Source of the DNA: RHKX01 sp964497825
GTDB lineage: Bacteria > Actinomycetota > Thermoleophilia > Solirubrobacterales > 70-9
Direction: 5' to 3'
DNA: 64,000 nt
Assembly (NCBI GenBank): GCA_964497825.1
Contig: CAZCFA010000005.1
Coordinates: 1-64,000 of the forward strand
Shown here piece after piece: positions 49,016 through 57,682 of the stretch. Both the position numbers and the translations under genes were made by a program. Within the stretch, counting starts at the first letter, position 1. The number at the start of each line of letters is the position of its first letter. The notes beneath the pieces were generated by a model. It did not search any database and was not told where the DNA came from. It worked only from the letters and a program-made list of their open reading frames with translations.

Positions 49016-50256
49016 GCCGGTACCCCGTTCACGACCTGAAACGCCGTCATCGCGGCGGCGGCGGCGAGCAGCGCCCGGTCGCGCGAGATCGCCGCCAGCG
49101 GCAGCAACCAGATCAGGTACCAGGGCGCCATATAGGCGCTGGCGACGAGCAGGCCGAGCGCGGCCCAGCCCGCCGCGCGGACCCAGTCGCCGCCGCGGGC
49201 GCTGGCGGCGAGCAGGGCGGCGAGCGCGACCGCATAGCCGAGCGCGAGGACCGCGCGGACGGCATCGACGTCGATCCCGGAGAGCCGCGACAGCGTCGCC
49301 GGCACGCTCCAGCGGCTGATCGTGCCCTGGTTGCCGCCGGCGACGCCGGCCGCCTCGAGCACGTCGGGCCCGAAGATCGCGAAGCCGGCGACGGCGGTGA
49401 TCAGCGCCGCGGCGAGCAGGCCGGCGAGCAGCCGGCGGCGCTCGCCGGCGGCGGCCCCCGCGAGCGCGAACGGCGCGTAGAGGACCGCCGCCGCCTTGAC
49501 CGCGACGGCGGCGACGAGGCCGGCGCCGGCGAGCGCCGGCCGCGCGGTCAGCGCCGCCGCGATCGCCGCGATCGCCGCGAGCATCATCAGCGCGTCGTTG
49601 TGGCCGCCGCCGGCGAGGTGGACGAGCATCAGCGGGTTGAGCGCGACGAACGCCGCCGCCCGCCCCGGGTCGAGGCCGCGCAGCCGCGCCAGACGGGCGC
49701 AGATCGCGGCGATCGCGGCCAGCGACAGCGCCGCCAGCGCCTTCAGCGTCCAGAGCGCCGCCGCGACGCCGAGCAGCGCCGGCGGGTAGCTGAGCAGGGT
49801 GAACAGCGGCCCGTAGACGGAGACCGCGTCGCGGAAGTCGCGAACCCGCATCGCCGCCTCGTCGGCGCCGATCGCCGCCGGCGCGTGCTCGTAGGGGTTG
49901 AGGCCGTGCTCGGCGCCGAGCCGCGCGTAGGAGACGTAGGAGAAGAGGTCGAGCGAGAGCAGCGGCGGCGACAGCGCGAAGATCAGGATCAGGACGCCGC
50001 TGACCGCCGCCAGCGTCCGCCGGCCGAGCCCCCCGGCGAGCGCGACGACCGCGATCCAGAGCGCGACGGCGACGTACAGCAGCGCCTCGTAGGCGTGCGG
50101 CGCGAGCCCGAAGCCGCCGCCGTAGGGGCCGGTCAGCCAGCCCGGGGCGCCGGCGTCGGCGCCCGGCACGAGCCGTGGCCCGGGCGCGGCGAGCGGGACC
50201 AGGACCAGCGCCAGCGCGGCGATCGCGACTGCCGCGGTTGCCCGGCGCTGCGCCAT
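49012..50256 (-). CDS. Polyprenol-phosphate-mannose-dependent mannosyltransferase-like membrane protein (MptB family)
   Basis: 414 residues with eleven or more hydrophobic segments. The extracytoplasmic loop has SLDLFSYVSYARLGAEHGLNP, a GT-C type acidic motif, and LNPLMLVHLAGGGHNDALMM is diagnostic for the MptB/alpha-1,6-mannosyltransferase group of actinobacteria. Such enzymes extend mannan chains on lipid carriers. I start at ATG 50256; upstream sequence in the same frame lies over the divergent HAD gene. TAGCCT lies eight bases before ATG. Confidence 0.82.
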   Translation of the reverse strand: MAQRRATAAVAIAALALVLVPLAAPGPRLVPGADAGAPGWLTGPYGGGFGLAPHAYEALLYVAVALWIAVVALAGGLGRRTLAAVSGVLILIFALSPPLLSLDLFSYVSYARLGAEHGLNPYEHAPAAIGADEAAMRVRDFRDAVSVYGPLFTLLSYPPALLGVAAALWTLKALAALSLAAIAAICARLARLRGLDPGRAAAFVALNPLMLVHLAGGGHNDALMMLAAIAAIAAALTARPALAGAGLVAAVAVKAAAVLYAPFALAGAAAGERRRLLAGLLAAALITAVAGFAIFGPDVLEAAGVAGGNQGTISRWSVPATLSRLSGIDVDAVRAVLALGYAVALAALLAASARGGDWVRAAGWAALGLLVASAYMAPWYLIWLLPLAAISRDRALLAAAAAMTAFQVVNGVPA

Positions 50257-50264
50257 CGCCGCCA

Positions 50265-50270
50265 AGGCTA
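50265..50270 (-). promoter_or_regulatory. TANNNT -10 box (TAGCCT), leaderless start
   Basis: Eight bases before the mannosyltransferase ATG, in the 33-base divergent gap before the HAD gene. Confidence 0.45.
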
Positions 50271-50289
50271 CCGCCGCCGGGCCGCGACA

Positions 50290-50997
50290 ATGGCGGGCGT
50301 GCCGCAGCCGTCGCCGCCCGATCGCGCCTACCGCGCCTGCCTGCTCGACGCGCTCGGGACGACCGTTCGGCTGCTGCCGCCGTGGGAGCGGATCGACCCG
50401 GCCCTGGTTGAGGGCATCGCGCCCGAGCGGGTCCGGGCCGCGTTCGGGGCCGAGATGTCCTACTACGCCGCCCACGCGCACGAGGCGAGCGATCGCGAGC
50501 GGCTCGCGGCGCTGCGCCGGCGCTGCGCGCGGCTGCTGAGCGACGGGCTCGGGCGCGAGGTCTCGGTCACCGAGCTGATGGCCGCGATCACGTTCGAGGC
50601 GTTCCCCGACGCGGGCCCGGCGCTCGAGCGGCTGCGCGCCGACGGGGTCCGGCTCGTCTGCGTCTCGAACTGGGACTGCGACCTCGGCGCGGTGCTCGAG
50701 CGGGTCGGGCTCGCCGCCCGCTTCGACGCCGTCGTCGCCTCGGCGCTGGCCGGCGCCCGCAAGCCCGATCCGGCGATCTTCGCGCGGGCGCTCGAGCTCG
50801 CCGGCTGCTCCGCCGCCGAGGCGATCCACGTCGGCGACAGCGACGACGACGTCGCCGGCGCCGGCGCCGCCGCGATCGACGTCCTGCGGATCGTCCGCGC
50901 CGGCCCCGGCGGCGACATCGACACGCTCGCGCGGCTGCCGGCGATCGTCAGCGCCGGGCCGCCGCCGCGGCCCATCGGTCAGGATCCACGCCGATGA
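50290..50997 (+). CDS. HAD-family hydrolase
   Basis: 235 residues. Nucleophile Asp in LLDALGTTV (motif I; the second Asp of DxDGT is replaced by Leu, as in L-2-haloacid-dehalogenase-like members). Motif II Ser/Asn lies in CVSNWDC, motif III Lys in GARKPDP, and motif IV in HVGDSDDDVAGA. It resembles HDHD3/REG-2-type phosphatases. The start is ATG 50290 or GTG 50299. The stop overlaps the next ATG by four bases, pairing it with the CPBP protease gene. Confidence 0.85.
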   Translation: MAGVPQPSPPDRAYRACLLDALGTTVRLLPPWERIDPALVEGIAPERVRAAFGAEMSYYAAHAHEASDRERLAALRRRCARLLSDGLGREVSVTELMAAITFEAFPDAGPALERLRADGVRLVCVSNWDCDLGAVLERVGLAARFDAVVASALAGARKPDPAIFARALELAGCSAAEAIHVGDSDDDVAGAGAAAIDVLRIVRAGPGGDIDTLARLPAIVSAGPPPRPIGQDPRR

Positions 50998-51773
50998 GCC
51001 AGCCGCCACCACCGCCGCCGGCGCCGGCGCCGGCGAGCGCCCCGCCGCCGCCACCGCCGCCGCCGCCGCGCGGGTTCTTCGCGAGCAGGGGCATCCCGGC
51101 CGCCGGCTGGACGCCGCTGATCGTCCTGCTCGGGCTGCTGGCGGCGATCGGGGTGATGATCCTCGGCACGATCCCGGTCGCGATCGCCGACCCCGAGCTC
51201 GAGAGCGTCGCCGCCAAGGACGCCGCCCAGCTGATGGTCGGCGCGGCGCTGTTCGCCGGGGCGTTGATCTTCGCCTACGCCGACGCCGGCCGCAACCTGG
51301 TCGAGGCGCTGCGGCGGCTCGGCTTCCGCGACCTCGGCTGGCGGCTGATCGGGCTCGGCGCGATCGCCTGGGTGATCTACCTGTTCTGCGCGCTGGCGCT
51401 GTCGCCGCTGCTCAGCCCCGAGCAGGAGGACGTGACGAAGGAGATCGGCGGCGACTCCGGCAGCGCCCTGGCGACGATCGCCGCCGGGTTCCTGATCATC
51501 GTCGTCGCGCCGGTCTCCGAGGAGGTCTTCTTCCGCGGCTTCATGTACGCCGGCCTGCGGCGGTCGCTGCCGGTCGCGGTCGCGGCGCTGATCTCGGCCG
51601 CGTTCTGGGGCTCGCTGCACCTCTCCGGCGGCAACGTCGGCGTCGCGATCCAGCTCGCCGTCTTCGGCGTGATCCTCGCCCTGCTCTACGAGCGCAGCGG
51701 CTCGCTGTGGGCGACGATCTTCGCCCACGCGCTCAACAACACGGTCGCGTTCCTGTACCTGGTCAACAACTGA
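50994..51773 (+). CDS. CPBP-family intramembrane metalloprotease
   Basis: 259 residues. The N-terminal 26 residues are almost all Pro/Ala. About seven membrane segments follow. Motifs of the CAAX/Rce1 (ABI) family: Glu176-Glu177 with Arg181 in SEEVFFRG, His209 in FWGSLHL, and His245/Asn249 in FAHALNN. It cleaves or binds substrates within the membrane; bacterial targets are mostly unknown. Coupled to the HAD gene by ATGA. Confidence 0.9.
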   Translation: MSQPPPPPPAPAPASAPPPPPPPPPRGFFASRGIPAAGWTPLIVLLGLLAAIGVMILGTIPVAIADPELESVAAKDAAQLMVGAALFAGALIFAYADAGRNLVEALRRLGFRDLGWRLIGLGAIAWVIYLFCALALSPLLSPEQEDVTKEIGGDSGSALATIAAGFLIIVVAPVSEEVFFRGFMYAGLRRSLPVAVAALISAAFWGSLHLSGGNVGVAIQLAVFGVILALLYERSGSLWATIFAHALNNTVAFLYLVNN

Positions 51774-51791
51774 CACGCGCGTCGCCGATCG

Positions 51792-51821
51792 CTGACGAGG
51801 CGCGCCCGCGGCCCCTACAAT
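51792..51821 (+). promoter_or_regulatory. Promoter of the L,D-transpeptidase gene
   Basis: -35 CTGACG at 51792-51797, an 18-bp spacer, and -10 TACAAT at 51816-51821. The first in-frame ATG (51820) overlaps the -10, so translation must begin at the next ATG, 51832, only ten bases downstream of the box. Confidence 0.6.
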
Positions 51822-51831
51822 GGCGCTGCAA

Positions 51832-52803
51832 ATGAGCGTCAACGCCCACGTCCGCGTCGCCGTCCTGCTCACCGCCTCGGCGGTCCTGGTCGGCGCCCCG
51901 GCCGCCGCCGCGAGCGGATCCGACCGCGCCGGTGACCGCCAGCCGACGAAGCTCTCGCTGCGGCTCAAGGGGCTCAAGAAGGGCGACCTGATGGTCGGCA
52001 AGAAGATCGTCGCGGTCGGGACGATGCGCCCGTTCGTCAGGGGCCAGCGGGTGACGGTGATCCTCAGCCGCGGCAAGCGGACCGCCAAGCGCGTCGTCGT
52101 GCCGGTTCGCAGGCACGGCAAGGCGGGCCGGTTCAAGTTCAAGAAGCGCCTGGTCAAGCCCGGCCGCTACCGGATCGACGCGATCCACAAGAAGAACGCC
52201 GCCGCCGGCGGGTCGAAGGACCGCAGCCGCCGCTTCCACATCCACTACCCGAACCTCGGCCCCGGCGACTCCGGCGACCGCGTGAAGCTGTTCAACCGGC
52301 TGCTCGCCCGGCTCGGCTACGTCAACGACAAGAACGCCGACTACGACGAGGCGACCGGCCGCGCCGTGCTCGCCTTCAACAAGGTCAACAACAGGGCGCG
52401 CTCGGAGAACGCCGACCGCAGCACCTACAAGAAGCTCGCCAAGGGCAGGGGCGGCTTCAAGCTCAAGCAGCACCGCAAGGGTAAGTACGTCGAGACCGAC
52501 ATCTCACGGCAGGTGATGGTGCTCGCCAGAAACGGCGAGGTCGACGAGATCTACTCGGTCTCGACCGGCAAGTCGACGACGCCGACGATCCTCGGGCACT
52601 TCCGCTTCTACCGCAAGGAGCCGGGGACCAACAGCCACGGGATGGTCAACTCGGTCTACTTCATCCGCGGCTACGCGACCCACGGCTATGCCTCGGTGCC
52701 CGACTATCCGGCGAGCCACGGCTGCATCCGCTCGCCGATCCCCGACTCGCTCCACATCTACAAGTGGATCGACATCGGCGACCCGATCTACGTCTACCGC
52801 TAG
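51832..52803 (+). CDS. L,D-transpeptidase (YkuD) with peptidoglycan-binding-like domain
   Basis: 323 residues. A signal peptide (to about Ala28) precedes a basic beta-rich segment (about 38-135). A PG-binding-1-like module (GDSGDRVKLFNRLLARLGYV) follows, and then a YkuD domain with HGYASVPDYPASHGCIR. The catalytic Cys is residue 298, with His284 and His296. It forms 3-3 cross-links or attaches proteins in peptidoglycan. I use ATG 51832 because the ATG at 51820 lies within the -10 box. Confidence 0.92.
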   Translation: MSVNAHVRVAVLLTASAVLVGAPAAAASGSDRAGDRQPTKLSLRLKGLKKGDLMVGKKIVAVGTMRPFVRGQRVTVILSRGKRTAKRVVVPVRRHGKAGRFKFKKRLVKPGRYRIDAIHKKNAAAGGSKDRSRRFHIHYPNLGPGDSGDRVKLFNRLLARLGYVNDKNADYDEATGRAVLAFNKVNNRARSENADRSTYKKLAKGRGGFKLKQHRKGKYVETDISRQVMVLARNGEVDEIYSVSTGKSTTPTILGHFRFYRKEPGTNSHGMVNSVYFIRGYATHGYASVPDYPASHGCIRSPIPDSLHIYKWIDIGDPIYVYR

Positions 52804-52806
52804 CCG

Positions 52807-53361
52807 GTGTCCGCCCGCGACACGCTGATCGCCGAGCTGCGCGCGCACGCGCTGGTGCTCGGCGAGGTGACGCTGACCAGCGGCGCCACCGCCTCCTACT
52901 ACGTCGACGCCAAGCGGGCGATCCTGCGCCAGCCCGGCTTCGGGGCGCTGGCCGAGCTGGTCGCGGCGGCGGCGCGGGAGCGCGGCGCCGCCGCCGTCGG
53001 CGGGATGACGATGGGCGCCGACCCGATCGCCAGCGCCGCCCTGGCGGCGCCCGGCGGCGACGGCCTGCTCGCGTTCTTCGTCCGCAAGGAGAAGAAGCGG
53101 CACGGGCTGCAGCGCTGGGTCGAGGGGCCGCTGCTCGAGCCCGGCACGAGGGTGCTGATCGTCGAGGACGTGGTCACCACCGGCGGCTCGACCGTGCAGG
53201 CGATCGAGCGCTGCCGCGAGGAGGGGCTCGAGATCGCCGGCACCGTCAGCGTCCTCGACCGGCTCGCCGGCGGCGGCGCCGCGATCGAGGCCGCCGGCGG
53301 TGCTCCCTACGATCCGCTGGCGACGATCGACGACGTCCATCCCGACCGCGACGACCGCTGA
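52807..53361 (+). CDS. pyrE: Orotate phosphoribosyltransferase
   Basis: 184 residues. The PRPP-binding loop VLIVEDVVTTGGST is at 116-129, with RKEKKRHG (93-100) in the catalytic flexible loop and TLTSGATASYYVDAK near the N-terminus. It adds phosphoribose to orotate to give OMP in pyrimidine synthesis. The GTG lies three bases after the transpeptidase stop, so it is probably co-transcribed. Convergent with the GGDEF-EAL gene, six bases away. Confidence 0.95.
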   Translation: MSARDTLIAELRAHALVLGEVTLTSGATASYYVDAKRAILRQPGFGALAELVAAAARERGAAAVGGMTMGADPIASAALAAPGGDGLLAFFVRKEKKRHGLQRWVEGPLLEPGTRVLIVEDVVTTGGSTVQAIERCREEGLEIAGTVSVLDRLAGGGAAIEAAGGAPYDPLATIDDVHPDRDDR

Positions 53362-53367
53362 GTCGGC

Positions 53368-55332
53368 TCAGGCCGCGCCGCCGCCGTCGAGCTCGCTGGC
53401 GAGCACGTCGACCGCGTCCTCGTTCGAGCTGATCGGGATCGCGCCGCCGCGGCGACCCCAGCGGCCGCGGACGAGCACCAGCGGCGGCTCCGAGATCGCG
53501 GCCAGCCGCTCGACCGCCTCCTCGAGCCGGCGCCCGCCGGCGCTGCCGGGGACGTTGATGCAGACGGCGCCCGGGTGATGGGTGCCGGCCGCCAGCTCGA
53601 GCTCCTCGCCGCCGACGTCGGCGCCGAGCGAGACCGTCTCGTAGCCGGCCGCCTCGAGCGCCTCGGCGGCGCTGGTCAGCTCGCCGCGGCCGCCCTCGCC
53701 GCCGATCGCGGCGATCAGCACGCGCCCGCCGAAGCGGCCGGCGGGGCGGTCGGCGGCCTCGATCACGGCGGCGAGCTCGCGCTCGCAGATCGCCGCCGCC
53801 AGGTGCTCGTCGGCGGCGCGCAGCCGCCCCGCCTCCCACTCGGAGTCGATCCAGTGCAGGGCGCGGCCGATGATCTCGATCTGGATCGTCATCGGGCCGA
53901 TCCCGGCCCGCAGCGCCGCGGCGATCACCGATGCGGCGTGCTTGGCGTCGCCGGCCAGCAGCGCCTGGCGGAAGCTCTCGCGCGAGGCGGCGGCGGCCTC
54001 GGTCGCGGGGGTGCGGGCGGAGGCCAGCGGGCCGCGGGCGATCAGCGCCGCCACCGCCGCCGCCGGCGCCGGTACCGCGAACCGGTAGCCCTGCCCGAGC
54101 CGGTAGCCGAGCGCGAACAGGTGCGCGAGGTGCTGGTCGGTCTCGATCCCCTCGGCGACAACCTCGATCCCGAGCGCCCGCGCGATCGGCAGCAGGCCGG
54201 CGGCGAGCGCGGCGTCGGCCGACTTCGCGCCCAGGCCCTCGACGAACGAGCGGTCGAGCTTGATCTGGTCGATCGGCAGCGAGCGCAGCTGCGCGATCGA
54301 GGTCGAGGCGGTGCCGAAGTCGTCGAGCGAGATCCTCAGCCCGAGCGCGCGCAGCTCGCTGACCCGCTCGATGTAGGCATCGGGGGCGCCGGCCAGCGCC
54401 GACTCGGAGATCTCGACGACGACGCGGTCGGCGCCGATCCCGTCGCGGTCGATCAGCGACTCGAACCCGGCGACGAGCGCATCGGCGCCGAGGTCGGCGG
54501 CGGAGATGTTGAACGCGAGGCTGACGCGGCCGGTCGGGTCGGCGGCGGCGATCGCGCCGAACTCGCGCCCGGCGCGATCGAGCAGGTAGGCGCGCAGCTC
54601 CGAGCCGAGGCCGACCTCGTGCGCGAGCCCGACGAAGGTCTCGGGCGAGACCGCCCCGGCGGCGCGGCTGCGCCAGCGCGCCAGCGCCTCGACCGACGCG
54701 ATCCGGCCCGAGGCGATATCGACGATCGGCTGGAAGGCGAGCTCGACGGCGCCGGCGCCGAGCGCCATCGCCAGCTCGCGGCCGAGCTCGGTGCGGGCGC
54801 GAAGGCGCTCGCGCAGCTCGGCGTCGAAGACCTCGAAGCGGTGGATGCCGCCGGCGTTGAGCTCGAGCGCCGCCTCGGCCTCGGCGACCAGGCCCTCGGG
54901 CGAGGCTCCGGGATCGTCGCAGACGGCGATCCCGACCGAGACGGTGGCGTCGAAGCGCTCGCCGTCGAGCTCGAACGGGTCGTCGAAGGCGGCGAGGATG
55001 CGCTTGCCGAGCTCGGCGAACCCGGCCGGTCCCTCGAGCTCGGCGCTGAGCACGGCGAACTCGTCGCCGCCGGCGCGGGCGAGGAAGTCGTCGGCGCCGA
55101 TCGCCGAGCGGATCCGGCGGCCGGCGCTGAACAGCAGCTCGTCGCCGATCGCGTGGCCGCGCTCGCGGTTGATCTTGCGGAAGCGGTCGAGATCGACGAG
55201 CAGCACCGCGATGCCGCGGCCGTCGCCGGCGGCGGGCAGCTCGGCGCCGAGCCGGTCGAGGAAGCCGCGGCGGTCGGGCAGGTGGGTGAGCGGGTCGATC
55301 CGACCCGCTTCGCTCGGCACGGCTGGTTGCAC
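53368..55332 (-). CDS. GGDEF-EAL protein with C-terminal B12-binding-like (CarH/AerR-type) domain
   Basis: 654 residues. GGDEF domain (about 10-170) has an intact GGDEF at 88-92. EAL domain (about 180-435) has Glu215 in EAL, Asn275, Glu307, Asp337-Asp338 in LDDFG, Lys358 and EGIET, so both synthesis and breakdown of cyclic di-GMP look possible. A four-helix cap (about 450-530) follows, with the photosensor motif W-x9-EH (Trp499, Glu509, His510). Then comes a Rossmann domain (535-650) whose DxHxxG loop reads GGEGGRG and lacks the cobalt-binding His. No membrane segment, so cytosolic. GTG start with no clear ribosome site. Confidence 0.88.
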   Translation of the reverse strand: MQPAVPSEAGRIDPLTHLPDRRGFLDRLGAELPAAGDGRGIAVLLVDLDRFRKINRERGHAIGDELLFSAGRRIRSAIGADDFLARAGGDEFAVLSAELEGPAGFAELGKRILAAFDDPFELDGERFDATVSVGIAVCDDPGASPEGLVAEAEAALELNAGGIHRFEVFDAELRERLRARTELGRELAMALGAGAVELAFQPIVDIASGRIASVEALARWRSRAAGAVSPETFVGLAHEVGLGSELRAYLLDRAGREFGAIAAADPTGRVSLAFNISAADLGADALVAGFESLIDRDGIGADRVVVEISESALAGAPDAYIERVSELRALGLRISLDDFGTASTSIAQLRSLPIDQIKLDRSFVEGLGAKSADAALAAGLLPIARALGIEVVAEGIETDQHLAHLFALGYRLGQGYRFAVPAPAAAVAALIARGPLASARTPATEAAAASRESFRQALLAGDAKHAASVIAAALRAGIGPMTIQIEIIGRALHWIDSEWEAGRLRAADEHLAAAICERELAAVIEAADRPAGRFGGRVLIAAIGGEGGRGELTSAAEALEAAGYETVSLGADVGGEELELAAGTHHPGAVCINVPGSAGGRRLEEAVERLAAISEPPLVLVRGRWGRRGGAIPISSNEDAVDVLASELDGGGAA

Positions 55333-55437
55333 CGGACCGCCTTCAAGCCGCGACCGCCGACTCCTGCCGCTGCAGGGACGCGGTCAGTCCCCGGTCAGCC
55401 CGAGAGGAGGGCCCGATCGAGCGGCCGGGGCTCGCGA

Positions 55438-55495
55438 GCGGGCCTGCGGCGGGAATCGCTCTCGCCCACCGAGAGCGATTCCAGGCGAAGCCCGC
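55438..55495. terminator. Strong stem-loop between phoD-like and GGDEF-EAL genes
   Basis: GGAATCGCTCTC (55452-55463) pairs perfectly with GAGAGCGATTCC (55471-55482) around a 7-base loop. Outer arms GCGGGC (55438-55443) and GCCCGC (55490-55495) can extend it. It lies downstream of the phosphatase gene. No T-run. The gap 55333-55619 otherwise shows only GC-rich near-repeats. Confidence 0.55.
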
Positions 55496-55619
55496 GAACG
55501 ACGCGGCGGAGCGCGGGCCGGCAAAGGCGGCGCAAAGGCGGGGCACGTCGCGGAGCGCGGGTCGGCCCGGCGGCGACCGGCGGGGCGCTCGAGCGGCGCT
55601 CCGCCGCCGTCGCGTCGCC

Positions 55620-57221
55620 CTAGACGACGTTGAGCTCGGGCACCCCGGCGGCGACCTGGAACCGCGCCGAGGTCGCCGGCTTGGCGCCGCGGCGGAGCGC
55701 GTCGCAGGTGCGGAACTCGGCCGTCAGCTCGTCCTTGCGGATCGTCGCGACCGCGAAGCCGCGGTTGCGCAGGTCGAAGAACTTGATGTGCGGGTTGGCG
55801 GGCGGCCCGATCGTCTCGAGCAGCGCCGGGTCCTGGTTCAGCGCCTCGGGGATCCCGAGCGAGGTGACCGAGCCGCCGACCAGCTCGACGCCGACCGGGA
55901 AGCCGGTGTCCTCGCCGTTGGTCGTCAGGTTGCCGGCGAAGAACGTGTGGATGTCGCCGACCAGCGTCGCCAGGTTCTCGACGCCGGCGTTGACGAAGTG
56001 CTCGAGGATCTCGCGCCGCTCGGCGCCGTAGCCGTCCCAGCCGTCCTGGTTGACGTGCGAGTACTTCGGCAGGTCGAGCGACATCAACATCACCTCGCTG
56101 GCCCACAGCTTCCATTTCGCGCTCGAGGCCGGGACCGCGTTCTTCAGCCACGCCTTCTGCCTGGCGCCGAGCATCGTCCGCGCCGGGTTGTCGCTGTCGG
56201 CGCAGGCGACCAGCAGCTCGTCGTTGCAGGGCTGCGGGTCGCGGTACTGGCGCTGGTCGGTGAGGAACAGCTCGGCCAGCCCGCCGAGCCGGACCGAGCC
56301 GTAGATCCGGTTCCGGTTGCCCTTGTGGCGAATCCGCGGCATCGACTCGAAGAACGCCCGGTAGCCGTTCTTGCGGCGCTGCAGGTAGGGCACCCGCCGC
56401 GGCGTCGCGTTGTCGTTCTCGAGCCGCTCCGGGTCGGTCGAGGCCGAGTCGGGGTGGCGGCCCGCGTAGTTGTCCTCGACCTCGTGGTCGTCCCAGACGC
56501 TGACGAACGCGTGCGCGGCCTGCAGCGCCTGCAGGTCCTCGTCCTCCTGTCCCTGGCGGTACTTGGCGCGGTACTCGGCGAGCGTCTGCACGTCGCCGTC
56601 GCCGTTGGCGCCGAGCGTGTCGACGCGATCGGCCGGTCCCGGGTAGTAGCGGTGCTCGTAGATGTAGTCGCCGAGGAACACGTAGAGGTCGATGTCCTCC
56701 TTGGCGAGCGCCGCGTGGGCGTTGTAGTAGCCCGCCTCCCAGTCCTGGCAGGACAGGTAGGCGATCTTGATCGGCGTCTTCGAGTCGGGCGGCGGCAGCG
56801 TCCGGAACCTGCCGACCCGCGACCGCCTGTTCCTGGTCTCGAACCGGTAGTAGTACTGCCTGTGGGGCTTCAGGCCGCCGACCCGCTCGTGGACGGTGAA
56901 GTCCTGGTTCTCCCGGGCGCGCACCCGGCGCGACTCGACGACCTTCTTGAAGTGCTTGTCGCGGGCGACCTCGAGCCTCAGCGTCGAGGTCCGGTCGAGC
57001 TCGGAGACGCGGGTCCACAGCGTCACCGCCCGGTGGTTGGTGAAGCCGGCGGCAACGCCGTGCCTGAACCTGCCGTCGCGCGCGACCGGAACCTTCGCGG
57101 CGCGGGCGATCGCGCCGTGGTTAACCAGCGGCGGCACCGCGACCGCGGCGCCGGCGGCGGCCCCGGCCGCCAGGAACTCGCGCCTGCGAAGTGCCTTCCC
57201 GTTGCCGCTCCGCTCGCCCAT
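55620..57221 (-). CDS. PhoD-type alkaline phosphatase/phosphodiesterase, Tat-exported
   Basis: 533 residues. Twin-arginine signal LRRREFLAAGAAAG; start ATG 57221 with CGGAGA about five bases before it. The N-terminal PhoD_N Ig-like domain has FRHGVAAGFTNHRAVTLWTR. The metallophosphatase domain has SCQDWE, FLGDYIYE, WDDHEVEDN and LVGDIHTFFAGN. It releases phosphate from esters outside the membrane. A longer frame upstream lacks the signal and is rejected. The second exported phosphatase in the window, unlinked to the PhoX-like one. Confidence 0.92.
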   Translation of the reverse strand: MGERSGNGKALRRREFLAAGAAAGAAVAVPPLVNHGAIARAAKVPVARDGRFRHGVAAGFTNHRAVTLWTRVSELDRTSTLRLEVARDKHFKKVVESRRVRARENQDFTVHERVGGLKPHRQYYYRFETRNRRSRVGRFRTLPPPDSKTPIKIAYLSCQDWEAGYYNAHAALAKEDIDLYVFLGDYIYEHRYYPGPADRVDTLGANGDGDVQTLAEYRAKYRQGQEDEDLQALQAAHAFVSVWDDHEVEDNYAGRHPDSASTDPERLENDNATPRRVPYLQRRKNGYRAFFESMPRIRHKGNRNRIYGSVRLGGLAELFLTDQRQYRDPQPCNDELLVACADSDNPARTMLGARQKAWLKNAVPASSAKWKLWASEVMLMSLDLPKYSHVNQDGWDGYGAERREILEHFVNAGVENLATLVGDIHTFFAGNLTTNGEDTGFPVGVELVGGSVTSLGIPEALNQDPALLETIGPPANPHIKFFDLRNRGFAVATIRKDELTAEFRTCDALRRGAKPATSARFQVAAGVPELNVV

Positions 57222-57337
57222 CGCCGTCTCCGATCCGATCGCTTGGCCCGCCCGCGGCGCCGCCGTCGAGGCTCGCCTCGCGGGAAACCTATCCGACCGT
57301 TTGACCGCGGGCGCCGGTTCGCGGGAGGATGCGGGCG

Positions 57338-57682
57338 ATGAGCGAGCCAACCAGCGCCGGGGCGGAGCTGCGGGCGTGGTGCCTGGCGATGCCGGGCGCG
57401 GTCGAGACGTTCCCGTTCAACCCCGAGACCTCGGCCTTCCGGGTCGCCGCGAGCGGCAGGATCTTCGCGCTCTCGGCGCTGGCGCGCGATCCGCTCGCGG
57501 TCAGCCTCAAGGCCGATCCCGAGATCGTCGCCGGGACCCGGCGCGCCTACGACGCGGCCGGAGCGGGCTACCACCTCAACAAGCGCCACTGGATGACGAT
57601 CAGGCGCGGCGGCGACCTCCCCGACCGGCTGCTGCGCGAGCTGATCGAGGACAGCTACGACCTCGTCCGGCCGCAGCGATGA
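57338..57682 (+). CDS. MmcQ/YjbR family protein
   Basis: 114 residues. LRAWCLAMPGAVETFPFNPE at the start and YHLNKRHWMTIRRGGDLPD near the end are the family landmarks. The fold resembles DNA-binding CyaY-like proteins, but the role is unknown. I choose ATG 57338 because GGGAGG ends nine bases before it; the ATG at 57329 touches the ribosome site. Its stop overlaps the enoyl-CoA hydratase start by four bases. Confidence 0.85.
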   Translation: MSEPTSAGAELRAWCLAMPGAVETFPFNPETSAFRVAASGRIFALSALARDPLAVSLKADPEIVAGTRRAYDAAGAGYHLNKRHWMTIRRGGDLPDRLLRELIEDSYDLVRPQR

